Shown one piece after another: positions 26,124-34,804 of a stretch of DNA of 64,000 nt (within the stretch, counting starts at the first letter, position 1; every line of letters starts with the position of its first letter). The notes beneath the pieces are model-generated. The model had not been told where the DNA came from. It made no database searches and saw nothing but the letters and a program-made list of their open reading frames with translations. The translations under genes and the position numbers were made by a program. The stretch covers positions 1 to 64,000 of the forward strand of contig NZ_JAKNQL010000030.1 in assembly GCF_022662375.1 (NCBI RefSeq), written 5' to 3'. Source of the DNA: Pseudomonas sp. CROZ-RG-20F-R04-15. Its GTDB lineage: Bacteria; Pseudomonadota; Gammaproteobacteria; Pseudomonadales; Pseudomonadaceae.

Positions 26124-26537
26124 ATGTGCCCAACACCGACGGCGAGCGCGCACCTTCCTGACGGATTGATTCTGGTGGTTGAGGATGATCCGTTGATTCT
26201 GGAGTTTCTCTGCGAAATTCTTCAGGAGGAAGGTTTCAAGGTCGAGCCGCAGATCAGCGCCGACGCGGCCTCGCAATATCTCGAGGAGCACGCGCCGGAA
26301 GTGGCGCTGTTACTGACTGACATCACCATGCCCGGCACCCTCAATGGCGCTGACCTGGCCAATCTGGTCGGCGACCGCTGGCCGGACAAACCGGTGATGG
26401 TCATGTCGGGTTATGAAACGCTGGAGACCTCCGGGGTCAAGCACCCGGTGGCGTTCATCAAGAAGCCCTGGGCCATCGGTCAATTGCTCGACTGCGTCGA
26501 CAGCGCGTTCAAATCCAAGGCGCCGCGCCTGCACTGA
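26124..26537 (+). CDS. Single-domain response regulator
   Basis: 137-residue CheY-like receiver without an output domain. The acidic pair is in VVEDDPLILEF (about 17-28), the phosphoacceptor Asp in LLLTDITMPG near 64-73, and the Lys in FIKKPW near 116-121. GGGAG lies 9 bases upstream of ATG 26124. Single-domain regulators of this type often act in a phosphorelay with an orphan hybrid kinase; no kinase is adjacent. A hairpin at 26551 separates it from the HAD gene. Confidence 0.83.
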   Translation: MCPTPTASAHLPDGLILVVEDDPLILEFLCEILQEEGFKVEPQISADAASQYLEEHAPEVALLLTDITMPGTLNGADLANLVGDRWPDKPVMVMSGYETLETSGVKHPVAFIKKPWAIGQLLDCVDSAFKSKAPRLH

Positions 26538-26550
26538 CAAGTGCTACATT

Positions 26551-26570
26551 GCCGGGCACATCTGCCCGGC
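26551..26570. terminator. Hairpin between response regulator and HAD genes
   Basis: GCCGGGCA, CATC, TGCCCGGC pair perfectly in an 8-bp stem, 14 bases after the response regulator stop. There is no T run, so it may be an attenuator or a mRNA stabiliser rather than a full terminator. Confidence 0.4.
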
Positions 26571-26593
26571 CCCTTGCCAGAGGAAGCGAACTT

Positions 26594-27262
26594 TTGCCTG
26601 CTCACGACACTCTTTTCAACCGCGCGTTCGGCGCGTTTCTGTTCGACATGGACGGCACTGTCCTCAATTCCATCGCCGCTGCCGAGCGGATCTGGTCAGC
26701 CTGGGCCGTGCGCCATGGCGTCGACGTGGAAACCTTTTTGCCGACCATTCATGGCGCGCGTGCCATCGACACGATCAATCGCCTGAACCTGCCGGGCGTG
26801 GATGCCGAGGCGCAAGCGGCGTTCATCACCGAGGCGGAAATCGCAGACGTTGAAGGCATTGTCGAGATTCCCGGCGCGGCGCAGTTTCTCAACAGCCTGC
26901 CCAACGATCGCTGGGCGATGGTGACGTCGGCACCACGGGATCTGGCGTTGCGGCGGATGGCGGCGGCGGGGATTCCCGCGCCGGCGGTGATGATCACCGC
27001 GGAAGATGTGAAGGCTGGCAAACCTGATCCGGCCGGCTACCTTCTGGCAGCCAAACGTCTTGGTCTGGAAGCGCATGATTGCCTGATCTTCGAAGACGCC
27101 ACCGTCGGCATTCAGGCTGCCGAAGCGGCTGGCGCGGGGTTGATGATCATCACCACGACGCACCAGCATCCGCTGGAAACGGCGCATGCGACGTTGGCCA
27201 GTTACGCTGACATCCGTGTCGCAGTCGACAACAACGGCCAACTCCACTTGCAAAAAAACTGA
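26594..27262 (+). CDS. HAD-family phosphatase
   Basis: 222-residue haloacid-dehalogenase-like phosphatase. Motif I FLFDMDGTVLNS is near residue 18-28, motif II is VTSAPR near 110-115, and motif III/IV is KPDPAGY and FEDATVG (near 143 and 166). It resembles the sugar-phosphate phosphatases (YfbT/GPP-like). I chose TTG at 26594 because AGAGGAAG lies just upstream and there is no ATG between it and motif I; the earlier ATG at 26549 reads through a hairpin. The substrate cannot be named. Confidence 0.82.
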   Translation: MPAHDTLFNRAFGAFLFDMDGTVLNSIAAAERIWSAWAVRHGVDVETFLPTIHGARAIDTINRLNLPGVDAEAQAAFITEAEIADVEGIVEIPGAAQFLNSLPNDRWAMVTSAPRDLALRRMAAAGIPAPAVMITAEDVKAGKPDPAGYLLAAKRLGLEAHDCLIFEDATVGIQAAEAAGAGLMIITTTHQHPLETAHATLASYADIRVAVDNNGQLHLQKN

Positions 27263-27277
27263 CACAACACAATCCCT

Positions 27278-27365
27278 GTGGGAGCGAGCCTGCTCGCGAA
27301 AGCATTGTCATAGCCAATATTGATCTTGGCTGACCCACCGTTTTTGCGAGCAGGCTCGCTCCCAC
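27278..27365. repeat. REPIN (inverted REP pair)
   Basis: An inverted pair of the GTGGGAGCGAGCCTGCTCGC palindrome between the convergent HAD and isoprenylcysteine-type methyltransferase genes. Its right arm reads TTTTTGCGAGCAGG, a small divergence. Confidence 0.88.
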
Positions 27366-27388
27366 ATTTGTCCAGTGTGGATTGGAGG

Positions 27389-28048
27389 TCAATAAACCCC
27401 AGGCACCAAACGCCAACTCCGCCCGCAATAAGCCTCGTACTCCGCCCCAAACTGCGCACGCAGCAGCGCTTCCTCCGAATGAATCCGGGCAATCAGCGGG
27501 ATCAATGTCAGCGCCGCCAGCATCAGTCCGACCACCGAGCGAAATGCCAATGCCCAGCCCACAGCATTGATCACCAGCCCCAGATAACTCGGGTTGCGCA
27601 GGTGCTGATAGATGCCATCCGTCACCAAACGATGCCCCGGCTGGATCGCCACCAGTCCACTGAAGCGCCGCCCCAGCACAAACACCGGCCACAACCGCAG
27701 TGTGCCGCCGACGATAAACAGCAATGCGCCGAGCCAACGCACGCCTTCACCGCCAAACGTCCAGAAGTTCACTCGGTCGCAGTAAGCCGGCAGAAAACCA
27801 CTGACCAGCCCGATCACACCGAACGCCGGAATCACCCAGCGATTGGCGCGATCTTCACGTTCGCCAGAACTGAGGTTGACCTCGCTGAACAGCGAAGCAA
27901 TCACCATCGCCACCGTCGCCAGTGCCACGATCACCAGTGAACCGTGAGAAAAGAACATCGCCACACCGCCAATGCCCCACACCGCCAGCCCGAGGTAGGC
28001 AAGTGTGGCGAGTACCGCAACGACGGTCATTTGCGCAGACATTTTCAT
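27389..28048 (-). CDS. Isoprenylcysteine-type membrane methyltransferase family protein
   Basis: 219-residue integral membrane protein of the ICMT/PEMT-like family. Five or so membrane segments precede the conserved C-terminal motif VTDGIYQHLRNPSYLGLV (about 138-155) and EEALLRAQFGAEYEAYCGR (about 189-207). In eukaryotes the fold methylates prenylated cysteines; bacterial members have unknown substrates. The start could be the ATG at 28048 or 28042. It is upstream of the tandem REPIN array. Confidence 0.78.
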   Translation of the reverse strand: MKMSAQMTVVAVLATLAYLGLAVWGIGGVAMFFSHGSLVIVALATVAMVIASLFSEVNLSSGEREDRANRWVIPAFGVIGLVSGFLPAYCDRVNFWTFGGEGVRWLGALLFIVGGTLRLWPVFVLGRRFSGLVAIQPGHRLVTDGIYQHLRNPSYLGLVINAVGWALAFRSVVGLMLAALTLIPLIARIHSEEALLRAQFGAEYEAYCGRSWRLVPGVY

Positions 28049-28100
28049 GGTCGACTCACGGCTGGATGCTGATCCCATGAGTGTAGATCCACCGAAAAAC

Positions 28101-28660
28101 CTGTGGGAGCGAGCCTGCTCGCGAAGGCGTCGGGTCAGTCAATTTTGATCTTGGATGTGCCGGCCCCTTCGCGAGCAAGCTCGCTCCCACAGGGTTCTGC
28201 GTCGTACAGAGAATGCGAGTTCACATCTGAACCTGTGGGAGCGAGCTTGCTCGCGAAGGCGTCGGGTCAATCAATTTTGATCTTGGATGTGCCGGCCCCT
28301 TCGCGAGCAGGCTCGCTCCCACAGGGTTGTGCGTCGTACAGAGAGTGCGAGCTCACATCTGAACCTGTGGGAGCGAGCCTGCTCGCGAAGGCGTTGGGTC
28401 AGTCAATTTAGATTTTGGGTGTGCCGGCCCCTTCGCGAGCAAGCTCGCTCCCACAGGGTTCTGCGTCGAATAGAGAATGCGAGATCACTTCTGAACCTGT
28501 GGGAGCGAGCTTGCTCGCGAAGGCGTTGGGTCAGTCAATTTTGATCTTGGATGTGCCGGCCCCTTCGCGAGCAGGCTCGCTCCCACAGGGTTCTGCGTCG
28601 TACAGAGAATGCGAGCTCACATCTGAACCTGTGGGAGCGAGCTTGCTCGCGAAGGGGCCG
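28101..28660. repeat. Tandem array of REPINs, 132-bp unit
   Basis: Four full copies of a 132-bp unit start at 28101, 28233, 28365 and 28497, and a fifth half copy starts at 28629. Each unit is a REP, a 45-base spacer with GTGCCGGCCCC, the inverse REP, then the linker GTTCTGCGTCGTACAGAGAA with small changes. The two arms alternate CCTG/CTTG and CAAG/CAGG between copies. The last half ends 2 bases before the LysR stop codon. Because 132 is a multiple of three, long repetitive open frames appear in it and should not be read as proteins. Confidence 0.95.
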
Positions 28661-28662
28661 TG

Positions 28663-29559
28663 TCAGTCAGCAGATACCTTGTCGTCAGTCAGGACTTTGC
28701 GGAACGTTTCCACCAATGGCCGCAAATTGATCCGGTGCCATGCCGCCCACAACGGCGTGGTCAGCGTCAGCCATGGCAGTTCACGCAACACCACGCCCGG
28801 CGGCGCGTTATGGCTCAGGCCTTTTTGAATCATCGCAATCCCCAGTCCCGACGCCACCAGTCCCAGCGCAGTAAACGGTTCGGTCGCTTGCATGCGTACA
28901 TCCGGGGTGAACCCCGCACGGATGCAGGCGCTGACAAATTCATCGTTGGCATCCTGACGCGGCTGCACGCCGATCCATTCCTGCTCGGCCAGATCCTGCG
29001 GGCTCAACGAAAGCGCTCTGGCTAAAGGATGATGTTCCGGCAACGCCAGCAGCATCGGATCATCCAGCACCTGAAAGCCCAGCAGATCCGGATCGTCATC
29101 GGTCGGCGGCTCACTCACAAGTGCGATATCGAGGCTACGCTGTCGCAGGCCTTCCAATTGCTCGGCGGAACTGAGGTTGTACAACGCGACGTGCACGTTC
29201 GGCCGATCGGCGCGCAACACGCGCAAGGCATTGGGCAGTACGCCGGCGTGCATGGCGTTCTCGATATAGCCGATGCACAAGCCACCTTCTTCGCCGCGAC
29301 CGAGACGCTTGCCGAGGGATTCCAGGCGATTGGCGTGGGTGAGCAGGGCGCGGGTTTCGGCGAGGAAGGTCTGGCCGTCGCGGGTCAGGCGAATGCGTTG
29401 CTGGCTGCGTTCGAACAGGGTCAGGCCCAGACGCTCTTCGAGCTGGGCGATCTGTCGGCTCAGCGGCGACTGGGAAATATGCAGCCGTTCGGCAGCGCGG
29501 CCGACGTGTTCTTCCTCGGCGACTACAACGAAGTAGCGCAATTGGCGGATGTCGATCAT
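28663..29559 (-). CDS. LysR-family regulator
   Basis: 298-residue LysR regulator. The winged helix-turn-helix is at residues 3-62 (RQLRYFVVVAEEEHVGRAAERL, then QSPLSRQIAQLEERLG), with a full effector domain after it. ATG 29559 starts the conserved part. It is divergent from the aldo-keto reductase/SDR/SRPBCC operon at 29673, which it probably controls in response to a small substrate of those enzymes. Confidence 0.87.
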   Translation of the reverse strand: MIDIRQLRYFVVVAEEEHVGRAAERLHISQSPLSRQIAQLEERLGLTLFERSQQRIRLTRDGQTFLAETRALLTHANRLESLGKRLGRGEEGGLCIGYIENAMHAGVLPNALRVLRADRPNVHVALYNLSSAEQLEGLRQRSLDIALVSEPPTDDDPDLLGFQVLDDPMLLALPEHHPLARALSLSPQDLAEQEWIGVQPRQDANDEFVSACIRAGFTPDVRMQATEPFTALGLVASGLGIAMIQKGLSHNAPPGVVLRELPWLTLTTPLWAAWHRINLRPLVETFRKVLTDDKVSAD

Positions 29560-29672
29560 GTCAGACCTATAGGGACTCAAGTGCTGCGCATTATGTCTTG
29601 GACGGTCTCGGTGTCGCAATCTAGGATCTGCTCAACGGTCACACAGACCCAGAACCTATTGAGGAAAAACCC

Positions 29673-30695
29673 ATGAGCTTGAAAGACAAACTCCCCGGCC
29701 AACTGGGCTTCGGCACCGCGCCACTGGGCAACATGTTCCGCGCCATCCCGGAAGCCGAAGCGCAAGCCACCGTGCATGCCGCGTGGGATGCCGGCGTGCG
29801 TTACTTCGACACCGCACCGTTTTACGGTTCGGGCCTGTCGGAGATCCGCCTCGGTGAAGCGTTGAAGCAATACAAACGCGACGACTATGTGCTCAGCAGC
29901 AAGGTCGGCCGGGTGATTCTTGATGAAGTCGAAGACGCTGCTGCCCGCGATCTCGGCGAAAAAAGCGGTGTTTTCGAACACGGTCGGCCGAACAAAATCG
30001 TCAATGACTACAGCGCCGACGCGACCCTGCGCTCCATTGAAGACAGCCTCAAACGCCTGCAAACCGATCGCCTCGACATCGTCTGGGTGCACGACATCGC
30101 TCAGGACTTCTACGGTGATCAGTGGCTGGAATACTTCAATCAGGCCCGCACCGGCGCATTCAAAGTACTGACCCGCTTGCGTGAAGAAGGCGTGATCAAA
30201 GGCTGGGGCCTGGGCGTGAACAAAGTCGAGCCCTGTGAACTGACCCTCGACCTCAGCGAAGCTCAGCCGGATGGCTTTCTATTGGCCGGTCGCTACACAC
30301 TGCTCGACCACGAACGTCCGTTGCAACGCTTGATGGATGCAGCGCTGGCGCAAAACGTTGAAATCGTCGTCGGTGGTCCTTATAGCTCGGGCATCCTGGC
30401 CGGTGGCTCGCACTTCGAATACCAGAAGGCCAGCCCTGAAGTCATCGCCAAGGTCGAGCAGATCAAACGCATCGCCGCTGCTTACAACGTCGATATCAAA
30501 GCCGCTGCGCTACAGTTCTCGCTGGCCAATCCCGCTGTTGCGGCGGTGATTCCCGGCGCCAGCAAACCCGGCCGAATTGCTGAAGACGTCGCCGCATTGT
30601 CAGCCGTTATTCCTGCCGGTTTCTGGCAGGCCATGCGCGACGCCCAACTGGTTTCCGAACGTGCACCATTGCCAATCGATGAGGTGAAAGCATGA
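29673..30695 (+). CDS. Aldo-keto reductase
   Basis: 340-residue NAD(P)-dependent reductase with the AKR barrel. The catalytic tetrad is visible: Asp and Tyr in YFDTAPFYGSG (about 44-54), Lys in SSKVGR (about 74-79), and His in IVWVHD (about 131-136). It resembles the D-threo-aldose/L-fucose dehydrogenase branch. GAGGAAAA precedes the ATG. It overlaps the next gene by 4 bases (ATGA), so the two are cotranscribed. The substrate is unknown; a sugar or hydroxy-carbonyl compound is likely. Confidence 0.87.
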   Translation: MSLKDKLPGQLGFGTAPLGNMFRAIPEAEAQATVHAAWDAGVRYFDTAPFYGSGLSEIRLGEALKQYKRDDYVLSSKVGRVILDEVEDAAARDLGEKSGVFEHGRPNKIVNDYSADATLRSIEDSLKRLQTDRLDIVWVHDIAQDFYGDQWLEYFNQARTGAFKVLTRLREEGVIKGWGLGVNKVEPCELTLDLSEAQPDGFLLAGRYTLLDHERPLQRLMDAALAQNVEIVVGGPYSSGILAGGSHFEYQKASPEVIAKVEQIKRIAAAYNVDIKAAALQFSLANPAVAAVIPGASKPGRIAEDVAALSAVIPAGFWQAMRDAQLVSERAPLPIDEVKA

Positions 30696-31489
30696 AGATT
30701 GATCTGAGTGGAAAACTGGCCATTGTCAGCGGCAGCACTGCTGGTATCGGTTTGGGTATCAGCCAGTCGCTGGCCGAAGCTGGCGCCACGGTGGTGGTGA
30801 TCGGCCGCGACACCGGCAAAGTTGAACAGGCGTTGGCGAGTATTCGCGAGAAAGTCCCGGGTGCACAATTGCGCGGTTTGACGGCCGATCTGGGCACCGC
30901 GGAGGGCGCGCAGAAGCTGTTCGCTGCTGAACCGCGCGCGGACATTCTGGTGAACAACCTCGGCATCTTCGACGCCGTGGATTTCTTCGAAGCGCCGGAC
31001 AGCGAGTGGACTCGCTTCTATGAGGTCAACGTGATTTCCGGTGTGCGTCTGGCGCGGCATTATGTGCCGGCGATGGTCGAGCAAGGCTGGGGCCGAGTGA
31101 TTTTCCTGTCTTCGGAATCCGGCGTTGCCACGCCAGCCGACATGATCAATTACGGCGTGACCAAAAGCGCCAATCTGGCGGTGTCGCACGGTCTGGCCAA
31201 ACGTCTGGCTGGCACCGGGGTGACGGTCAATGCGATCCTGCCGGGGCCGACCTTCACCGATGGCCTGCAAGACATGCTCAAGGATGCCGCCGCCGAATCC
31301 GGGCGCAACCTGCGCGATGAAGCCGACGCCTTCGTGCTCAAGGCCCGTCCGACTTCGATCATCCAGCGTGTCGCCGATGTTGAAGAGGTCGCGCACCTGG
31401 TCACCTACATTGCTTCGCCGCTGTCCTCGGCCACCACCGGCGCAGCCTTGCGCGTCGATGGCGGCGTGGTCGACAGCCTGACGATCTGA
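30692..31489 (+). CDS. Short-chain dehydrogenase/reductase
   Basis: 265-residue classical SDR. The nucleotide-binding motif is VSGSTAGIGLG at about 12-22 and the NNLG motif near residue 88. The active-site Ser is in FLSSESG and the YxxxK motif is YGVTKS near 152-157. It starts inside the aldo-keto reductase stop codon and is translationally coupled to it. Together they could interconvert a sugar or hydroxy compound in two redox steps. The SRPBCC gene follows 23 bases later. Confidence 0.87.
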   Translation: MKIDLSGKLAIVSGSTAGIGLGISQSLAEAGATVVVIGRDTGKVEQALASIREKVPGAQLRGLTADLGTAEGAQKLFAAEPRADILVNNLGIFDAVDFFEAPDSEWTRFYEVNVISGVRLARHYVPAMVEQGWGRVIFLSSESGVATPADMINYGVTKSANLAVSHGLAKRLAGTGVTVNAILPGPTFTDGLQDMLKDAAAESGRNLRDEADAFVLKARPTSIIQRVADVEEVAHLVTYIASPLSSATTGAALRVDGGVVDSLTI

Positions 31490-31512
31490 ATTCCCGAGAG
31501 AGACATTTATCT

Positions 31513-31923
31513 ATGCCTACAGCATCTGCAACCATCGATATTCCGGCCTCGGCCGATCAGGTCTGGCAATTGATCGGCGGCTTCAACACGCTGCCCGATT
31601 GGCTGCCGTTCATTCCCAACAGTGAGCTGAGCGACGGTGGCCGCGTGCGCACCTTGCAAACCGCTGACGGCGCTGTGGTGGTCGAGCGTCTGCAAGCGTT
31701 CGACAACACAGCGAAGACCTACAGCTATTCGATTGAACAGGCGCCGTTCCCGGCCACTGATTACCTGGCGACGATCAAGGTCGAAGCTCAGGGGCAGGGC
31801 GCACGCGTGACGTGGTCGGGGCGTTTTAACGCCAAAGGCGTGAGCGATGAAGAAGTGGTGGCGCTGTTCAGCGGCATCTATCAGGGTGGCCTCGAGGCAC
31901 TGCGCGCTAACTACCCAGCTTAA
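31513..31923 (+). CDS. SRPBCC-family protein
   Basis: 136-residue START/Bet v1-like protein with a ligand pocket (SATIDIPASADQVWQLIGGFNTLPDWLPF at the N terminus; residues 5-33). The C-terminal helix closes the pocket (EEVVALFSGIYQGGLEALRANY). Such proteins bind hydrophobic ligands or act as small cyclases and hydrolases. The operon places it with the aldo-keto reductase and SDR, so it may carry or process their product. Confidence 0.8.
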   Translation: MPTASATIDIPASADQVWQLIGGFNTLPDWLPFIPNSELSDGGRVRTLQTADGAVVVERLQAFDNTAKTYSYSIEQAPFPATDYLATIKVEAQGQGARVTWSGRFNAKGVSDEEVVALFSGIYQGGLEALRANYPA

Positions 31924-31942
31924 TCATCCACCACAAAAACCT

Positions 31943-32030
31943 GTGGGAGCGAGCCTGCTCGCGAAGAGGGACTGTCAGGCAACATCTTTGTTGAATGACA
32001 CTCCGCTTTCGCGAGCAGGCTCGCTCCCAC
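31943..32030. repeat. REPIN (inverted REP pair)
   Basis: An inverted pair of GTGGGAGCGAGCCTGCTCGC between the convergent SRPBCC and sensor-kinase genes. Confidence 0.9.
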
Positions 32031-32054
32031 ATTGATTGCATTTCAAGGTGGAAG

Positions 32055-33449
32055 TCAGGAATTCTCGATCAGGCTCTGCCGGCAATCGAGCACCAGTTTC
32101 GCCCCGCCCAGATCACTGCTGCCGACTTCAAGACTGAAGCCATGCAAACTGACAATCGCCGCGACAATCGACAGGCCCAAACCAAAACCACCTTGGGGTT
32201 GCCCACCCTCGGCGCGATAGAAACGCTGGAACACCGCCTCTCGTTCAGCCTCGGGAATCCCCGGTCCTGAGTCGTGCACTTCAATGCGCGTCTGTCCACC
32301 CGCGTTCACCCCGCGCAACAGCACCGTGCCGCCCGGCGGCGTGAACTTGATCGAGTTGCTCAGCAGATTCGCCAGCGCTTCGAACAACAACGCCCGATCG
32401 CCATTCAGCGCCGGCAACGTTTCCGGCATGTTCAGCTCGAAACGCAGTTCGCCTTCTTCGGCCAGCGGCAGGTAAAACTCATGCAACTCTTCCAGCAACT
32501 GCACCGGGTCGAGCTCGACAAAACCTGAACGGCGCTGGCGATCCTCCAGTTCGGAAATCCGCAGCAACCCGCGAAACCGCGCCATCAGAGTGTCCGCTTC
32601 CGCCAGCACCAGATCCAGTTGCGCCGCCTCCTGCGAGCCTTCGCCGGCCTGCTGCTGCATGCGATACAACTGCGCGCGCAGGCGCGTCAGCGGGGTACGC
32701 AAGTCATGAGCGATGTTGTCGCAGACGCCTTTGACTTCATTCATCAAGCGCTCGATGCGTTCGAGCATGGCGTTGACGATGGCGGCGAGCATGTCCAGTT
32801 CATCGCGGCGGTTGGACAGCGGCAAACGATGGGTCAGGTCGCCGGCGACAATCGCCTGGGCGCTGGCCTGAATCGCCCGAATCCGCCGCAGCGGCCGGCG
32901 TCGCAGCAAATGCCAGCCAGCAATCCCCGGCAGAATCGTCAACGACACGCCCCAGAACAACGCATGCAGAATGATCCGCGTCACCGCAAACAGCGAGCCG
33001 TTGTCGCGCAGCAACACCAGCCAGCGACCGTCGCGAGTTTGCGTGGCCACCGCGTCGCAGCTGTCATTGGGCAGGGTCGGGTCATCGGAGTCGGCGCAGT
33101 CGGCGAGCATGTGGATCTTGCCGTCCAGCGGCAGGCCTTCGGGAATCTGCTGCAAGGCACCGCCGAGGTAAACGCCGTCGGCATCGAACAAGCCATAGGC
33201 GTCGATGCCGCGAATATCGAAAGTCATGCTGGCGGCGAGGGCGTCTTCCAGTTGCTCGCCGCGAAAGTGCGAAAACAGATGCTGACGTTGCATCAGCGAA
33301 TGTTTGGCGAGGTTGTCGAGGTAGCCGGAAACCTCGTAATACATGACCCCCATGAGGATCGCGCTCCACGCCACGAACAGCGAACTGTACAGCGCCAGCA
33401 AACGGCTGCTGGAGGAGCGCCAGCCGTCAGACGGGTTCGGCAATGACAT
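32055..33449 (-). CDS. Sensor histidine kinase
   Basis: 464-residue inner-membrane kinase. A membrane segment lies at about 14-35, then a periplasmic sensor region with a Cys pair (MLADCADSDDP and PNDSCDAVA), a second segment near 165-185 and a HAMP linker. The H-box follows (NIAHDLRTPLTRLRAQL, about 243-259). The ATPase domain shows FEALANLLSNSIKFTPPGG, GPGIP and GFGLGLSIV. It overlaps the upstream response regulator gene by 23 bases, so the two form one unit. The stimulus is unknown. Confidence 0.88.
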   Translation of the reverse strand: MSLPNPSDGWRSSSSRLLALYSSLFVAWSAILMGVMYYEVSGYLDNLAKHSLMQRQHLFSHFRGEQLEDALAASMTFDIRGIDAYGLFDADGVYLGGALQQIPEGLPLDGKIHMLADCADSDDPTLPNDSCDAVATQTRDGRWLVLLRDNGSLFAVTRIILHALFWGVSLTILPGIAGWHLLRRRPLRRIRAIQASAQAIVAGDLTHRLPLSNRRDELDMLAAIVNAMLERIERLMNEVKGVCDNIAHDLRTPLTRLRAQLYRMQQQAGEGSQEAAQLDLVLAEADTLMARFRGLLRISELEDRQRRSGFVELDPVQLLEELHEFYLPLAEEGELRFELNMPETLPALNGDRALLFEALANLLSNSIKFTPPGGTVLLRGVNAGGQTRIEVHDSGPGIPEAEREAVFQRFYRAEGGQPQGGFGLGLSIVAAIVSLHGFSLEVGSSDLGGAKLVLDCRQSLIENS

Positions 33450-34110
33450 AACCCGAGCCCCGTACCGTGCGGATCAGCGGCACATGGCCGACGGCGTCGA
33501 TCTTCTTGCGCAGACGGCCGATGTGCACGTCGATCAGGTTGGTGCCGGGGTCGAAGTGATAGCCCCAGACCTCTTCGAAAATCATCATCCGCGAGAGGAT
33601 CTGGCCGCTGTTGCGCATGAGGAATTCGAGCAGCTTGTATTCGGTCGGCAACAGCGTCAGCACTTGTTCGGCACGGCGTGCTTCATGGCTGATCAAATCC
33701 AGTTCGAGGTCGGCCACCTGCAAGGTTGTCGCCTGAGTCGCACCGCTGTTCTGTCGGCGCAGCAACACTTCGACTCGCGCGGCCATTTCATCGGTGGCGA
33801 ATGGTTTGGTCAGGTAATCATCGCCGCCGGCGCGCAGGCCACGTACACGCTCGTCGACATCGGAGAGGGCGCTGATCATCAGAATCGGTGTGGCCACGCC
33901 CATGGTGCGCAGGGTGGTGACGATGGCCAGACCATCGAGCTCGGGCAGCATGCGGTCGAGGGTGATCAGGTCGTAATTGCCGCTCACGGCGCGGTCGAGG
34001 CCTTCGCGGCCATTGTCGACCCAGTCGACTTCCAGCCCGTGGCTGCTCAGTTCGGCGACGATTTCCCGCGCAGTCACGGCGTCGTCTTCGATGGTCAAGA
34101 TACGAGTCAT
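33427..34110 (-). CDS. OmpR-family response regulator
   Basis: 227-residue regulator. The receiver has the acidic pair TIEDDAV (about 6-12), phosphoacceptor Asp in LITLDRMLPE (about 48-57) and Lys in DYLTKPF (about 98-104). The winged-helix output domain is at residues 130-227 (LLPTEYKLLEFLMRNSGQ, then DVHIGRLRKKID). It is cotranscribed with the kinase that follows. The layout resembles the CzcR/IrlR metal-responsive branch, but no metal gene is adjacent. Confidence 0.88.
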   Translation of the reverse strand: MTRILTIEDDAVTAREIVAELSSHGLEVDWVDNGREGLDRAVSGNYDLITLDRMLPELDGLAIVTTLRTMGVATPILMISALSDVDERVRGLRAGGDDYLTKPFATDEMAARVEVLLRRQNSGATQATTLQVADLELDLISHEARRAEQVLTLLPTEYKLLEFLMRNSGQILSRMMIFEEVWGYHFDPGTNLIDVHIGRLRKKIDAVGHVPLIRTVRGSGYVIAEPV

Positions 34111-34276
34111 AGGCAGGCCTGCTGATCGGTTCAAACGGAATGGCAGCATTTTGCCAAGAAATTCCGCTGACGCTTTAAATTAACTTTCATGTTGTAGCTG
34201 TCATTTGCGCGCCTTGGGGATTTATTTGCCGCAACGTTGATATCATCTGGCCACAATTTCCATCAGGAGTGGTGCC

Positions 34277-34612
34277 GTGCGTCTTTCGATTCGCCGTGGC
34301 TGGATGCCGATCACCGGTCTGTTGCTGGTGCTGTTCAGCGCCTCGGCATGGGCCGCCAACACGCCGTGTTCCGGTAAGAAGGGCGGGATCAATCGCTGCG
34401 ACGGCGACCTGTTCCTGTGCAATGACGGCTCCATCAGCGGCTCAAAGAAAAGCTGCGCAGCGATGTTTGGCGAGCGCCAGCAGGCCCGTCCGCAAAACTT
34501 CCTGCAAAGTGATGATGGCTGCGCCTGCGGCACCGGTTCCTTCTGCACTGGCCCACGCGGCGGGGTGTATTGCCTGACCCCAAGCGGTAACAAGAGCTAC
34601 AAACGCAAATAA
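34277..34612 (+). CDS. Small secreted cysteine-rich protein
   Basis: 111-residue exported protein starting at GTG behind CAGGAG. A signal peptide (about 1-26, ending AWA) leads to a mature chain of about 85 residues with eight cysteines (TPCSG, NRCDG, FLCND, KSCAA, GCACG, SFCTG, VYCLT), probably four disulfides. I do not recognise a named family. Its compact, Cys-rich design and basic tail (NKSYKRK) fit a secreted, extracellular role. Confidence 0.65.
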   Translation: MRLSIRRGWMPITGLLLVLFSASAWAANTPCSGKKGGINRCDGDLFLCNDGSISGSKKSCAAMFGERQQARPQNFLQSDDGCACGTGSFCTGPRGGVYCLTPSGNKSYKRK

Positions 34613-34804
34613 CTGGCATTTGTGCCAATGCATAAAACCCGCTGTTATTCGGCCCTTGTTGCAATTTGCATGGTCCTGGGAAGTTCATTCTTTCTAACTT
34701 ATTGAAACTGAATGATTTATTTATTTTTCGCGACTGGCACGGTCACTGCAATTCCTCTGATGACGAGTTGTAACACCATTTTTCATGCCTGGAGCAGAAC
34801 AACA

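Noticed and set aside
28101..28660. CRISPR array
   Set aside because: Repeats are 132 bp with palindromic REP arms and near-identical spacers; no cas genes.
28103..28828. Long repetitive frames in the REPIN array, with repeated GASLLAKA and PSRAGSLPQG segments
   Set aside because: They translate REP palindromes in a 132-bp unit divisible by three; no ribosome binding site or family match.
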